Source: an uncultured Propionibacteriaceae bacterium
Lineage (GTDB): Bacteria; Actinomycetota; Actinomycetes; Propionibacteriales; Propionibacteriaceae
Reading direction: 5' to 3'
DNA length: 64,000 nucleotides
Assembly (NCBI GenBank): GCA_938012815.1
Contig: CALLVV010000076.1
Location: 14,782-78,781, forward strand
Shown: positions 19,025-28,422 of the stretch, piece by piece
Layout: each line of letters begins with the position of its first letter
Position numbering within the stretch: position 1 is the stretch's first letter
The notes under the pieces: model-generated
Seen by the model: the letters and a program-made list of their open reading frames with translations, nothing else
The model's database searches: none
What the model was told of the DNA's origin: nothing
Program-made: the position numbers and the translations under genes

Positions 19025-19705
19025 ATGTTCACCGAGAAACTTCGCAGACGCTCCGGGGCCGCGCCGCTGTTCACCCATTACGACGAAACCGCTGGTTCGC
19101 GGGTGGAGTTGTCCGGGACGACCTTCTCCAACTGGGTGGACAAGACCGTGAACATGTTGGAGGCACTCGGCGTGGAAAACGGGGAACCTGTTCATCTGGA
19201 CCTGGTGAACACCGCCCCAGGGCACTGGGTCACTGCGGTGTGGGTGGCCGCGATCTGGCAACGTGGTTGCCCCGTGGCGGAACGGAATGGCGGCGAGGCG
19301 GTACTCGCGGTGGTCGGTCCGGCGAGCGAGATCAGGGGTCCCGTCACCGTGATGTGTTCGCTGCACCCCCTCGGGCTGGGCCTCCCGGATCTTCCTGCGG
19401 ACTGCACGGACTACGCGGAGGTGCTGGCGGAACCGGACACACACTGGGAGGAACCCGTTTCCCCGGACACTCCAGCATGGCTGCCGGACATCACCCATGC
19501 GGGGCTGGAGCGCTTCCCGGGATCGGATCGGCGGCTCCTGTTCACGGATCCACCCCCAGGCTGGGAGAGCGTACGGATGTTGCTGGTCTCCCCGGTTCTG
19601 GGGGGCGGCTCGACGGTCGTGGTGACAGGCGCCCTGCCCGAGCGCGTCTCCCGGATCGCCGCCGAGGAGAAGGCCCTCCTCACCCGCGTCGAGGAAGCCC
19701 CCTGA
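19025..19705 (+). CDS. TIGR03089 family protein
   Basis: The 226-residue protein resembles an N-terminal fragment of AMP-binding (acyl-adenylate) enzymes, the usual description of TIGR03089 proteins: P-L-F-T-H-Y-D near residue 14, L-S-G-T-T-F-S-N-W near residue 29, and A-V-W-V-A-A-I-W-Q-R-G near residue 70. It is far shorter than a full ligase and lacks the adenylation P-loop, so no enzymatic role can be assigned. It lies next to LCP genes as in M. tuberculosis (Rv3268), and its 3' end overlaps the convergent glycosyltransferase by 26 bp. Confidence 0.8.
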   Translation: MFTEKLRRRSGAAPLFTHYDETAGSRVELSGTTFSNWVDKTVNMLEALGVENGEPVHLDLVNTAPGHWVTAVWVAAIWQRGCPVAERNGGEAVLAVVGPASEIRGPVTVMCSLHPLGLGLPDLPADCTDYAEVLAEPDTHWEEPVSPDTPAWLPDITHAGLERFPGSDRRLLFTDPPPGWESVRMLLVSPVLGGGSTVVVTGALPERVSRIAAEEKALLTRVEEAP

Positions 19706-20666
19706 GGAACCCGGTTCCCCAGGCCAGGTGCATGGTTGCCAGCACCATGGGCAACCGGAGCCGCGCCGCCGCCGGCACGTCGCGCATGGTCAGGGTCGCG
19801 AAGACGAGGAAACCCAGGTACAGCATCGGGAAGACGAGCACGGCGGCCAACCAGGGGCGCCGCAGCCACACCCCGGTCATTCCGGCTCCCAACCCGACGC
19901 CCGTGCCCAGGACGGCAGCGGGCGGGGCGAGGTAGCGACGGTTCGCGGTGTCAGGATGTCGCCTGATGACTTCCCGCCGCCACCGTCCCGTCAGGTGGAA
20001 CTGCCTCGCCAGGGCCCGCAGGCTGGAACGGGGGCGGTAGACGACCCTCAGCTCGGGAGTGAACCACACCACGTGGCCGGCGCGACGAAGCCGGTAGTTG
20101 AGCTCCCAGTCCTGGGCGCGGTGCAGGGATTCATCGAAACCACCGACCTCCTCCAGGACATCGCGGCGGAAAACACCCAGGAAGACGGTGTCCGCGGGCC
20201 CGGCGGGCGTGGTGGCCAGATGGAACCCGCCACCACCAAGACCCAGACGCGAATTGTAGGCTGCCGCGACGGCCTGCTCGAAGGGTGAGGATCCCTGGGC
20301 ATCCATCAGGCCACCGACATTCGCGGCCCCCGTTGACCGAAGGGTTTCCACCGCGGTTGCGATGTAGCCGGGACACAGCTCAGCGTGACCGTCGACACGG
20401 ACGATGATCCCGTGGCTGGCCGCGTCGATGGCCCGGTTGAGACCGGCCGGGGTGAAGCCCGTCGGGTTGTCCACCACGACGATACGGTCATCGGCCGCCG
20501 CCAAGGAGCCGGCGATCTCCCGGGTGCGATCGCTGCTCGGCCCCACCGCGAGCACCACCTCCAGTTCGCCCCCATATCCCTGAGCCAGCACCCGCCCCAC
20601 GGCGGCCTCCAGGTGCGGCTCCTCGTTGCGGACGGGCATGACGACACTGACGGGTTCGGGAATCAC
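19680..20666 (-). CDS. Glycosyltransferase family 2, ExoA/succinoglycan type
   Basis: The 328-residue protein has a GT-A domain: V-V-M-P-V-R-N-E-E at the start, V-D-G-H-A-E (DxH metal motif) near residue 91 and A-Q-D-W-E-L-N-Y-R-L near residue 184 as the acceptor-side motif. Two or three membrane helices close the C-terminus (about 250-320). It starts at a GTG (20666) 4 nt after the LCP stop and probably shares that transcript. The likely role is adding sugars to a membrane-linked envelope glycan; donor and acceptor are unknown. Confidence 0.88.
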   Translation of the reverse strand: MIPEPVSVVMPVRNEEPHLEAAVGRVLAQGYGGELEVVLAVGPSSDRTREIAGSLAAADDRIVVVDNPTGFTPAGLNRAIDAASHGIIVRVDGHAELCPGYIATAVETLRSTGAANVGGLMDAQGSSPFEQAVAAAYNSRLGLGGGGFHLATTPAGPADTVFLGVFRRDVLEEVGGFDESLHRAQDWELNYRLRRAGHVVWFTPELRVVYRPRSSLRALARQFHLTGRWRREVIRRHPDTANRRYLAPPAAVLGTGVGLGAGMTGVWLRRPWLAAVLVFPMLYLGFLVFATLTMRDVPAAARLRLPMVLATMHLAWGTGFLRGLPRRG

Positions 20667-20670
20667 GCGA

Positions 20671-22113
20671 TCAACTTACCCGGCAAACAGGTGTCCCGGA
20701 ACTTGACGTCGGGCTCGGTGATGAGCTGGTTCCGCTGCTGGTCCCGGCACCTGCGGAGGAAGTTCTCCCCGTAGGGGCCGGGGATGCGCTGGTCGGGGAA
20801 GGAATGCTGCTGCTCGTGGGGGTGGCGGATGCCTCGTTGGCCTCCGACGCCTCGATGGTCTCGGCCACGGTTCTGCGGATCAGGCTGAAGTCCGGGGAGG
20901 ACGTGCGGATCAAGGGCGGGGCGAAGTTGACGGATTCGATCGGCAGGGCCTTACCCCTGATCGCCAGCCCCACCAGCTCCGGCAGTTGATCTGTTCCGAC
21001 GTCGGTACGCACTATGTCGCTGCCTGCCTCGGCGAGGTCGACGAACCTGGCCGCGACGGTCCCCGGGTCGAGCTGTTTGGCCATGGCGGCCATCACGCAT
21101 TTCTGCCGCGCCATGCGCTCATAGTCGTCGGAATCGGCCCGGGAGCGGGCGAACCACAGCGCGTGATAGCCGTCGAGGTGGACGTCTGTCCCCGCCTCGA
21201 TCCAGCCGTAGACCTCCGACCCGACCCCTCCGACCGGCACCCGTTTCCCGATGTCTAGGTTGATCCCACCCATGGCGTCGACGAGTTTCTGGAACCCGGC
21301 GAGGTCCACCATGGCGTAGTAGTTGAGTTCCAGTCCCAAAGTCTCCGAGACCGCCTCTTTCATGGCGGTCAGGCCAGCCTCCCTGCCCGGGTAGAGGTCG
21401 GCGTGTTCCTGCCCCAGGGCGTAGACGCCGTTCAGCATGCACTCCTCCCCGCACCGGAAACCGTCGGGATAGAGCTTCGCCAGCGGTGACGATGACGGGA
21501 AGGGGACACCGACGAGGTTCCGGGGCAGCCCGAACACGACCGTGCGTCCCGATTCCGCGTCGATGGAGGCGACATTGATCGAGTCGGGTCGAAGCCCCTC
21601 CCGGTCGGCTGCTGCATCCACGCCGAGCAGCAGGATGTTGTAGCGGCCCCGCTTGGCCTGAGTGTCACCACCGCCCGTGAAGACGTCGGAGACATACCCG
21701 GCGGCGGTGAAGGCGCTGGCGAGCAGATTGGTGCCCAGACCGGCAGCCACGGCCAGAGTGACACAGGCCCCGGTCAGGATCAGGCGGGCACGACGTTTCA
21801 GGTCCGGAGGCCTCGACAGGCGCCAAGCATCGAACAACAATCCCAGCCAGCCCAGGAACACCAGCCACACCAGGATCCTCATGACCACGGTGACCATTCC
21901 GTTGAGCAGGAACCCGACGGTCGGTCCCCGCCAGAACAACAATCCCAGCCCGGTGAGCAGCGCGAACGCGACGAGCGCGACCCAGATCCGCAGAGCCACC
22001 CGCCCCACCCCACGGTTTCCCGCCACGTACTGGGCGGCTCCGGGTAAGAAGACCGTCAGCAGGATGAGCCCGATGGCGCGTCTGTTCCGTACGGCGGCAT
22101 CGGGGGCGGTCAT
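20671..22113 (-). CDS. LytR-CpsA-Psr (LCP) family protein
   Basis: LCP enzymes transfer lipid-linked glycopolymers to peptidoglycan outside the membrane. The 480-residue product has several N-terminal hydrophobic helices (about residues 15-145), then the LCP domain with L-L-L-G-V-D near residue 166, D-S-I-N-V-A-S near residue 182, G-L-P-R-N near residue 202 and the W-F-A-R-S-R-A-D-S-D-D-Y motif near residue 330. It ends in a Ser/Pro/Thr-rich tail. I chose the ATG at 22113; earlier codons lack coding character. Confidence 0.9.
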   Translation of the reverse strand: MTAPDAAVRNRRAIGLILLTVFLPGAAQYVAGNRGVGRVALRIWVALVAFALLTGLGLLFWRGPTVGFLLNGMVTVVMRILVWLVFLGWLGLLFDAWRLSRPPDLKRRARLILTGACVTLAVAAGLGTNLLASAFTAAGYVSDVFTGGGDTQAKRGRYNILLLGVDAAADREGLRPDSINVASIDAESGRTVVFGLPRNLVGVPFPSSSPLAKLYPDGFRCGEECMLNGVYALGQEHADLYPGREAGLTAMKEAVSETLGLELNYYAMVDLAGFQKLVDAMGGINLDIGKRVPVGGVGSEVYGWIEAGTDVHLDGYHALWFARSRADSDDYERMARQKCVMAAMAKQLDPGTVAARFVDLAEAGSDIVRTDVGTDQLPELVGLAIRGKALPIESVNFAPPLIRTSSPDFSLIRRTVAETIEASEANEASATPTSSSIPSPTSASPAPTGRTSSAGAGTSSGTSSSPSPTSSSGTPVCRVS

Positions 22114-22376
22114 GGCGGCTCCATGGGCAGGTGACAGGGACTTCAGTGGCACCACGGGCGGATGAGGCCGTCGCAGCAACCACCACGGCCACGAACCGGT
22201 GGGGTGAACGACGAGGATTGCACCAGATCGCGCGCCCGGCGGGAATTACGCGGCCGGTGTGCCTCGGACATTCGCGCCATGGGCGCCCCCGTCCGTGGGA
22301 CCTTTTACAAGAGTGAACCGCTGGTGGCCGCCTCACTGGCAGGCACGCCGCCGAACTGGTCAATCCACCCGAAGGG

Positions 22377-22382
22377 TAACCT
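22377..22382 (+). promoter_or_regulatory. Possible leaderless -10 box of the second LCP gene
   Basis: TAACCT lies 8 nt before the ATG at 22391, slightly longer than the usual 6-7 nt spacing, and no Shine-Dalgarno is evident. Confidence 0.35.
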
Positions 22383-22390
22383 TGCAAACC

Positions 22391-23665
22391 ATGAGCGACC
22401 ACAAACACGATTCCGATCTCGACTGGTTGTACCGCCGCGACCAGGAACCGGACCGGACTCGCGGGTATCCGTCGTCGCCCCAGCCGGAACCGTCACCCTA
22501 CCCTCCCCGCCAGCCGTCGCCCAGGCAGGAGCCACCGCCCTACCCTCCCCGCCAGCCATCGCCCTGGCAGGAGTCGTCGTCCTACCCCGGCGCGGCAGCT
22601 CGGGACGCCGGGCAGCCAATGCCTTCCCGGCCTGCAACACCGCAGCAGCTCTCGCAGGGATTCACCCAGCCCCCACCACCTACCCGCCCGCCCAAGGTTC
22701 GCAGCCCGAGGCGTCGGCATCCGATCAGGCGTCTGGTTCTCATCCTGGTCCTCGCATGGGTGGCGTTCATGATCGGAACCCCCATCTACGCCTGGACCAT
22801 TGGCACCGTGGTGCCGACCACCCCCGGGGGCGACCGGCCCGCCGAACAACCCGGCACCGCCGTGCTGTTGGTCGGCTCGGACGGGCGCGAAAAACTCACC
22901 GAACAGCAGCGTGGCGAACTCGGTACCGGGGACACCGAGGGACAGCGCACGGACAGCATGATGCTGCTGTACAAGCCCCCCTCCGGAAAGTCCGCCATGA
23001 TCTCGCTGCCCCGCGACTCCTGGATCGATGTTCCCGGACACGGCAAGGCGAAGTTGAACGCCGCCTACGCCTGGGGCGGGGCGCCGCTGCTGATTCAGAC
23101 CATAGAAGCCAACACCGGGATCAGGATCGACGGCTATCTCGAGGTCGGTTTCCTCGGGGTGGTCGAGGCCGTGGATGCGGTGGGCGGCATCGAGATCTGC
23201 CCGGAGAAGGCCATCAGCGACAAGGACGCCCACCTGGAGCTGCAGGCGGGGTGCCAGAACATCAACGGGAAGACGGCCCTCGGCTACGTCCGGATGCGCA
23301 AGTCCGACCAGACCGGCGACATCGGCCGCATGATGCGCCAACGCGAGGTGATCGGGAAGGTCGCGAAGAAGGCTCTGAATCCATTGACCCTGATCAATCC
23401 CATCTCCTACTGGAAACTGAACATGGCGGCAGCCCATACCCTGGGGCGGGGCTCCGAGACCGGCTTCGGTGAGGTGCTGGGAGGAGTCGGGGTGTTCCTC
23501 AGCTCCGCCACGGGATCCGGGTATTCCCTCAGCGTGCCCGTCGCCGACGCGAACGCCAACCGCGGCGGCCAGAGCGTGATGCTCTGGGACAAGGAGGCAA
23601 GCCAGGAGGTCTTCAAAACCGTGATCGGGGGCAACACCGAGCCACTCGCCAAGTACTCCCACTGA
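22391..23665 (+). CDS. LytR-CpsA-Psr (LCP) family protein with Pro-rich cytoplasmic tail
   Basis: This is the second LCP protein in the window, 424 residues. A cytoplasmic N-terminus (1-110) carries a repeated P-Y-P-P-R-Q-P-S-P unit. One membrane helix (about 115-138) follows, then the LCP domain: V-L-L-V-G-S-D-G-R near residue 158, R-T-D-S-M-M-L-L near residue 186, S-L-P-R-D-S-W near residue 206 and Y-V-R-M-R-K-S-D near residue 299. It is the canonical single-pass LCP layout. The start at 22391 is set by coding character. It is divergent from the first LCP gene. Confidence 0.9.
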   Translation: MSDHKHDSDLDWLYRRDQEPDRTRGYPSSPQPEPSPYPPRQPSPRQEPPPYPPRQPSPWQESSSYPGAAARDAGQPMPSRPATPQQLSQGFTQPPPPTRPPKVRSPRRRHPIRRLVLILVLAWVAFMIGTPIYAWTIGTVVPTTPGGDRPAEQPGTAVLLVGSDGREKLTEQQRGELGTGDTEGQRTDSMMLLYKPPSGKSAMISLPRDSWIDVPGHGKAKLNAAYAWGGAPLLIQTIEANTGIRIDGYLEVGFLGVVEAVDAVGGIEICPEKAISDKDAHLELQAGCQNINGKTALGYVRMRKSDQTGDIGRMMRQREVIGKVAKKALNPLTLINPISYWKLNMAAAHTLGRGSETGFGEVLGGVGVFLSSATGSGYSLSVPVADANANRGGQSVMLWDKEASQEVFKTVIGGNTEPLAKYSH

Positions 23666-23766
23666 TCCCGGCGGCCGGCACCCTCAGCGGGCCAGGCGCA
23701 CCTCCGCCTTGACGGCTTGGCTATTCTGGTGAGAGTTTTAGTTTCCCGATTCGGAGGGACAGAACA

Positions 23767-25263
23767 ATGAGTCAGAACTATCAAGGACCTCCCCAGCAAG
23801 GAAATTACCCGCAGGGACCCCAGCCGCCGCAGGGAGTTCTCCTGCCCCCGGGCGGTGTCCCCGCCCCGGCCAAGCGCAAGTCCAAGAAGACGGCGATCAT
23901 CGCAGGCGTCCTCGCCCTCGCCCTGCTCGCCGGAGGCGGTTTCCTCGTCTGGTCGTTGCTGCGAGGGGCTGCGCCCGCCGCGGCCAAGGGCATCCCGTCC
24001 AACGCCTTGGCGGTGTTCGAGGTGAACCTGAACCCGTCCGCGGGCGACAAGTTGGCGGTCAAGGAACTCGCAGCAAAATTCCCCTTCCTGAAGGACGAGG
24101 CCAACGACGCCGGGGACGACTACAAGAAGGCTCTCTGGTCCGTGCTGGCCAAGAGCGCCAAGAGCGCCCCGGACTACGAATCCGAGGTGAAACCGTGGCT
24201 TGGTGACTCCGCTGCCATCGCGGCCCTGCCCGGGAAGGATTCCGGAAGCAGCTCCGGATCCAGCTCGTACGTCTTCTCCGTCCAAGTCACTAACAAGGAC
24301 TCCGCCAAGGCCTTCGCCGACAAGCACATCAAGGGTAAAAAGATCTTCGTCGACGACCTGATGGTGATCACAAACGACGAGAAGAGCGACATCAGCGAGT
24401 CCTCCCTGAAGGACAACATCACCTCCGTCGAATCCTACAAGGCGGACATGGGCAAACTGGGAGACGGTTTCCTCGCCACTGCATGGATTTCCTCGGATTT
24501 CATCAAGCAGTTCGGTTCCCAAGAAATCAACACCGCCGGTATTCTCGAATCACGCTTTGCGGCAGGCCTCAAGGTGCAGGACGGGGCCATCGCCTTGCGA
24601 ACCATCACTTGGCAGAAGGACGAGATCAAGGACCGTGGCGAGAATGTCAAGGACCTCGCTGGCAGCATGCCCGCTGACTGGCTTGGTTCCCTCGCCTTCT
24701 CCCCGTCACCCGACCTCGTGAACAAGGCTTGGGAGAGTCTCGAGTCCCTGCCTGCCTCAAGCCAACGCCAGCTGGAAGACTTCGGGATCTCCTCGGCCGA
24801 TGATCTGCGGGCGCTCCTCGGCACCCAGTTCTCCTTCGCCGTCACGGGTGATTCCAAGCAGCTCCAGGTCGGCATCAAAGTGCACACCAAGGACCCGGAA
24901 AAGCACAAGAACATCGTGGAGAAGATCACCAGGAGCGGGACCCTGCAGGATGCCAAGACCACCGTTGAAGGCGACACCGTCATCACCACCTTCAACGCCG
25001 ACAGCAATGATTCTTTCTCGAACCCCAGCGACCGGCTCAGCGGGAACAGCGAGCACGAGAAACTGACCAAGGGAATCGACAACCCACAGTCCTCGGCATG
25101 GGTGAACGTTCCGCAGGTCCTGGACGTCATGGAAAAGAGCAGCCGCAATGGGCTGCCAACGCAGCTCAAGGAGAACCTGGGGCCGATCAGCGGCATCGGA
25201 ATGGTAGCGGGCCAGATCGATGACCACTACTTCGATTCCTGGGTCCGGGTCGGAACCAAGTGA
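23767..25263 (+). CDS. DUF3352-like membrane-anchored protein
   Basis: The 498-residue protein has a Pro/Gln-rich cytoplasmic N-terminus, a single membrane helix (about residues 40-66), and a large extracytoplasmic domain beginning A-K-G-I-P-S-N-A-L-A-V-F-E-V, as in DUF3352 proteins that measure 'property-like' scores in actinobacterial envelopes. Function is unknown. GGAGG lies 9 nt before the ATG at 23767. A strong hairpin ends the unit. Confidence 0.75.
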   Translation: MSQNYQGPPQQGNYPQGPQPPQGVLLPPGGVPAPAKRKSKKTAIIAGVLALALLAGGGFLVWSLLRGAAPAAAKGIPSNALAVFEVNLNPSAGDKLAVKELAAKFPFLKDEANDAGDDYKKALWSVLAKSAKSAPDYESEVKPWLGDSAAIAALPGKDSGSSSGSSSYVFSVQVTNKDSAKAFADKHIKGKKIFVDDLMVITNDEKSDISESSLKDNITSVESYKADMGKLGDGFLATAWISSDFIKQFGSQEINTAGILESRFAAGLKVQDGAIALRTITWQKDEIKDRGENVKDLAGSMPADWLGSLAFSPSPDLVNKAWESLESLPASSQRQLEDFGISSADDLRALLGTQFSFAVTGDSKQLQVGIKVHTKDPEKHKNIVEKITRSGTLQDAKTTVEGDTVITTFNADSNDSFSNPSDRLSGNSEHEKLTKGIDNPQSSAWVNVPQVLDVMEKSSRNGLPTQLKENLGPISGIGMVAGQIDDHYFDSWVRVGTK

Positions 25264-25296
25264 TCCACCACTCCTGAGACGATCCACCACTCCTGA
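25262..25296. repeat. Short tandem duplication
   Basis: The 16-mer GATCCACCACTCCTGA occurs at 25262-25277 and 25281-25296 (19-bp period), overlapping the DUF3352 stop codon and running up to the terminator. It is probably a replication-slippage duplication. Confidence 0.7.
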
Positions 25297-25298
25297 AA

Positions 25299-25336
25299 CG
25301 AGGGTGCCCCGGTGAACATCCACCGGGGCACCCTCG
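25299..25336. terminator. Bidirectional terminator between DUF3352-like gene and purE
   Basis: A perfect 16-bp inverted repeat (25299-25314 and 25321-25336, 6-nt loop) lies between convergent genes. Confidence 0.75.
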
Positions 25337-25350
25337 CTCGTTCATCGTCC

Positions 25351-25848
25351 TCAGTTTCCCGAACCGGCCTTGCGCACCACCTCACCCTTGGCACGTGCGT
25401 TGTCACGCAGGTTTGCCTGGAACTGCACCATCTGCGCCCGCAGTTTCTCGTCACCGGCGGCGAGGATGCGGACGGCCAGCAAACCGGCGTTGCGGGCGTT
25501 GCCGACGGCGACCGTGGCAACGGGAACACCGGCGGGCATCTGAACGATCGACAGCAGCGAGTCCATGCCGTCCAAGTGCTTGAGCGCCACGGGCACCCCG
25601 ATCACCGGCAGCGGTGTCAGGGCCGCCAACATCCCGGGCAGGTGCGCAGCGCCCCCGGCACCGGCGACGATCACCTTGAAGCCCTGCTCGTGGGCAGACC
25701 GCCCGAATGCCACCATCTCCTCGGGCATCCGGTGGGCGCTCACCACATCCGCCCTATAGCTGACCCCGAACTCCTCGAGGGCCTCCGCAGCGGTCTGCAT
25801 CGTCGGCCAGTCCGAGTCGGAGCCCATCAGGATCGCGACATCACTCAT
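25351..25848 (-). CDS. purE: N5-carboxyaminoimidazole ribonucleotide mutase
   Basis: PurE converts N5-CAIR to CAIR in purine synthesis. The 165 residues include the class I signature M-G-S-D-S-D-W near residue 8, S-A-H-R-M-P near residue 37 and A-G-A-G-G-A-A-H-L-P near residue 62. Its ATG overlaps the end of purK by 8 nt, so the pair is co-translated and substrate passes between consecutive enzymes. Confidence 0.96.
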   Translation of the reverse strand: MSDVAILMGSDSDWPTMQTAAEALEEFGVSYRADVVSAHRMPEEMVAFGRSAHEQGFKVIVAGAGGAAHLPGMLAALTPLPVIGVPVALKHLDGMDSLLSIVQMPAGVPVATVAVGNARNAGLLAVRILAAGDEKLRAQMVQFQANLRDNARAKGEVVRKAGSGN

Positions 25849-26998
25849 CGGTTTCTCCCATCAGGTAGCGAGCGGCATGCCGAGCACGTCGCAATGCCGC
25901 TTCGAGGTCGGTGTCGCAGGCGGTGACGTGACCCACCTTGCGGCCGGGACGCACCTGCTTCCCGTACAGATGAACTGCCAGTTCCCGGTCCCTGGCGAAC
26001 ACGTGCCTGAGAGCCTCAGTGAGGTCCTTCTCAGTTCCCCCCAGCACGTTGGTCATCACGGCAACCGGGGTGGTCATCTCCGGGCTGCCGAGCGGAAGGT
26101 CCAGGACCGCACGGATGTGGTTTACGAACTGACTGGTCCGGGCCCCCTCGATGCTCCAGTGACCGGTGTTGTGGGGGCGCATGGCCAGTTCGTTGACGAC
26201 GATGCGGCCGTCGCGGGCCTGCATGAGTTCAACGGCGAGTACACCGATGACCCCCAGTTCGCCCGCGATGCGCAGCGCCAGCTCCTGCAACGCCGCCGCG
26301 TCGGTTCCGGGAAGCCCCGGTGCCGGGGTGATCGTCTCCACGCACACCCCGTCGCGCTGGGTGGTCTCGGAGACGGGATAGACCACGGCCTGGCAGCTCG
26401 AACGAACTGCGATCACGGAGAGTTCGCGTTCGAAATCGATGAACTCCTCGGCCACGATCACCACTTCCTCGCCTGCCGAGACGTCGGGTTTGGTCTCAAA
26501 GGGGGCCGCGGCCTCCGATGGCCCGTGGAGTTTCCACACGCCTTTCCCGTCGTAGCCTCCGCGGGAGGTCTTGGCGATGATCGGCCAGCCCTGTTCCTGC
26601 CCGAAGTCGACGAGTTCCTGGACCGTCCGGCACATCGTGAAACGCGGGCACGGCACGCCCAATCCTGACAGCCGTTCCCGCATCCGGGCCTTGTCCTGGG
26701 CGTGTTCGAGAGCATCCGGCCCGGGTTTCACGGCGACTCGGTCCTCGAGAGCGCGCAGGTGCCTGGTGGGGACGTGTTCGTGATCGAAGGTGATGACGTC
26801 ACACTCCTGCGCGAACGCGGTGAGCGTCTCAAGGTCCGTGTAGTCGCCGACCGCGGTCAGCGGAACCACCTGCGCCGCGGAGGAGTCGGGCTCCTCCGCC
26901 AGCAGGTGGGTTTCGATGCCCAGCCCGATGGATGCCTGCTGCATCATCCGGGCCAGCTGCCCACCCCCGATGATTCCGACCCGATAACGACGATCCAC
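25841..26998 (-). CDS. purK: N5-carboxyaminoimidazole ribonucleotide synthase
   Basis: PurK carboxylates AIR with bicarbonate and ATP to give N5-CAIR. The 385-residue ATP-grasp protein starts V-G-I-I-G-G-G-Q-L-A-R-M-M, has the K-T-S-R-G-G-Y-D-G-K-G ATP-binding loop near residue 142, A-E-E-F-I-D-F-E near residue 185 and the N-E-L-A-M-R-P-H-N-T-G-H catalytic segment near residue 271. It uses a GTG start at 26998, 14 nt after the PH-domain gene. Confidence 0.96.
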   Translation of the reverse strand: MDRRYRVGIIGGGQLARMMQQASIGLGIETHLLAEEPDSSAAQVVPLTAVGDYTDLETLTAFAQECDVITFDHEHVPTRHLRALEDRVAVKPGPDALEHAQDKARMRERLSGLGVPCPRFTMCRTVQELVDFGQEQGWPIIAKTSRGGYDGKGVWKLHGPSEAAAPFETKPDVSAGEEVVIVAEEFIDFERELSVIAVRSSCQAVVYPVSETTQRDGVCVETITPAPGLPGTDAAALQELALRIAGELGVIGVLAVELMQARDGRIVVNELAMRPHNTGHWSIEGARTSQFVNHIRAVLDLPLGSPEMTTPVAVMTNVLGGTEKDLTEALRHVFARDRELAVHLYGKQVRPGRKVGHVTACDTDLEAALRRARHAARYLMGETDE

Positions 26999-27012
26999 GG
27001 GGCAGCAGCCTA

Positions 27013-27507
27013 CTATTCGACCTCGGGTTCCCCGTCGAAGATCAGATCAGCGATCACCACGTGAACCTTCTCCACGTTCGGGACGTCCGTCAGGGTGAGG
27101 GGCTTCTCCGCGGCCGTTTCGAGGATCAGGGTGCCGCAACCGAACATCCGGTCCATCAGGGAGCTCTCGGTGTTGACGTTGTTGATGCTGCGCAGCGGGA
27201 AGTCGTGGCCCGTCTTGTTGAGGATTCCCTTGCGGGTGATGATCCGGCGGTTCGTGACGGTGTAGGTGGAGGTCAGCCACAGCAGCCAGGGTTTGATGAC
27301 CAACCACACGATCACGGCTGCGAAGATGATGACCAGAGCCCAGATGCCCCACGGTTTGGCCTGTTCGGGAAGCCACACCAGAGCGATGGTCAGCAACGCG
27401 CTGGCCAAGAACAGGATCAGGATCGCCCCCACGAGCGATTTGAGGTGGGTACGCAGGTGTAGAACCACCTGCTCGTCGGGGGCCAGCATGTCCTTCCTAA
27501 GCGCCAT
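27013..27507 (-). CDS. PH-domain (YdbS/bPH2-like) membrane protein
   Basis: The 164-residue protein has two membrane helices (about residues 24-46 and 54-76), then a bacterial PH-like domain: Y-T-V-T-N-R-R-I-I-T-R-K-G near residue 84, I-N-N-V-N-T-E near residue 109 and G-C-G-T-L-I-L-E-T near residue 123. Such proteins are of unknown function. Its position between birA and purK matches the mycobacterial Rv3278c. It is 18 bp downstream of birA, in the same direction. Confidence 0.85.
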   Translation of the reverse strand: MALRKDMLAPDEQVVLHLRTHLKSLVGAILILFLASALLTIALVWLPEQAKPWGIWALVIIFAAVIVWLVIKPWLLWLTSTYTVTNRRIITRKGILNKTGHDFPLRSINNVNTESSLMDRMFGCGTLILETAAEKPLTLTDVPNVEKVHVVIADLIFDGEPEVE

Positions 27508-27525
27508 GACACAAGTCTCTCACGT

Positions 27526-28272
27526 TCACCGGGCAAGCCGTGCATGGATGACGTCACCGACCGCGAAGGTCTCAATCCCGGATGCGGTCGCCACCCGGAG
27601 CCGCCCGTGCTTGTCCACCCCGTGCCCGATTCCCTCCACGGTTCGTCGCTCATCGACGACGATACGAAGCGGGGTCCCGATGGATGCACAGCGCCGCTGG
27701 TACTCGTCACGAACCTCCCCCGCGCCCTGCCAGTGCTCGTAGAGCGGCTGGAAATGGTCCAGGACCGATCCCAGGAGCTGTTTCGGATCCTCGCGAAGTC
27801 CTGCGATCCTGAGGGAGGTGGCGGCCGGGACGGGAAGCTGGTCCTCCCTGATCGAAACGTTTATGCCGATCCCGATCACGGCGCGGGGCCCGTCCGGGTG
27901 TTCAACGCGTTCGCTCAGGATCCCGCATACCTTGCGTCCATCGATGAGCACGTCGTTGGGCCATTTGAGCTGAACCCGTCCCGGCTCGGTGGCCAAGCCG
28001 TCGACGGCCGCGTGCACAGCCATGCCCGCCAGCAGCGACAGCCACCCCCACTGAGACAGTTCCGGCCTCGGCTCGAGCAGCATGGAAAAGGCCAGTGAAG
28101 TGCCCGGGGGAGCCACCCAGGCGCGGTCCATGCGCCCACGACCGGCCCGCTGTTCCAAGGTCGCCACGGCGAGTCCCTCCGCCCCGCCCCGCCGGGCCTC
28201 CTCGGCCACGTCGGAATTGGTGGATCCGGTGTGATCCAGCCAACGCACCTCACGCCACATGCTCACGGACAT
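27526..28272 (-). CDS. birA: Biotin-[acetyl-CoA-carboxylase] ligase
   Basis: BirA activates biotin as biotinyl-AMP and attaches it to the BCCP lysine; the target here is the EAMKMEQP site of the carboxylase alpha subunit at 42396-44174. The 248-residue product has G-S-T-N-S near residue 16, the R-G-R-M-D-R-A-W biotin loop (G-R-G-R) near residue 45 and L-K-W-P-N-D-V-L near residue 100. No helix-turn-helix precedes the catalytic domain, so this is a class I ligase without repressor function. I chose the ATG at 28272, because TAAGGT lies 7 nt upstream; an ATG at 28260 is an alternative. Confidence 0.92.
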   Translation of the reverse strand: MSVSMWREVRWLDHTGSTNSDVAEEARRGGAEGLAVATLEQRAGRGRMDRAWVAPPGTSLAFSMLLEPRPELSQWGWLSLLAGMAVHAAVDGLATEPGRVQLKWPNDVLIDGRKVCGILSERVEHPDGPRAVIGIGINVSIREDQLPVPAATSLRIAGLREDPKQLLGSVLDHFQPLYEHWQGAGEVRDEYQRRCASIGTPLRIVVDERRTVEGIGHGVDKHGRLRVATASGIETFAVGDVIHARLAR

Positions 28273-28279
28273 GACCGTC

Positions 28280-28285
28280 ACCTTA
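28280..28285 (-). promoter_or_regulatory. Leaderless -10 box of birA
   Basis: TAAGGT on the minus strand is followed by 7 nt and the ATG at 28272. The same hexamer and spacing precede accD at the far side of the inserted array. Confidence 0.45.
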
Positions 28286-28346
28286 GAGGCTCCGAGACAG
28301 GGGGTGCCACGAGACCGCGCCGGGGTGTTCACCTTGAACAACGACG

Positions 28347-28380
28347 CCGTCCGGCGTGTCGCCGGACCCACGCCGGACGG
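28347..28380 (-). terminator. Hairpin between the paralog array and birA
   Basis: Perfect 11-bp arms (28347-28357 and 28370-28380) with a 12-nt loop lie 43 bp after the last gene of the array and before the birA promoter. It could end array transcription, though there is no T-run. Confidence 0.45.
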
Positions 28381-28422
28381 GGACGTGGCGAAGGCCGTCA
28401 CGGGCTGCGGGGTCGCTGTGTG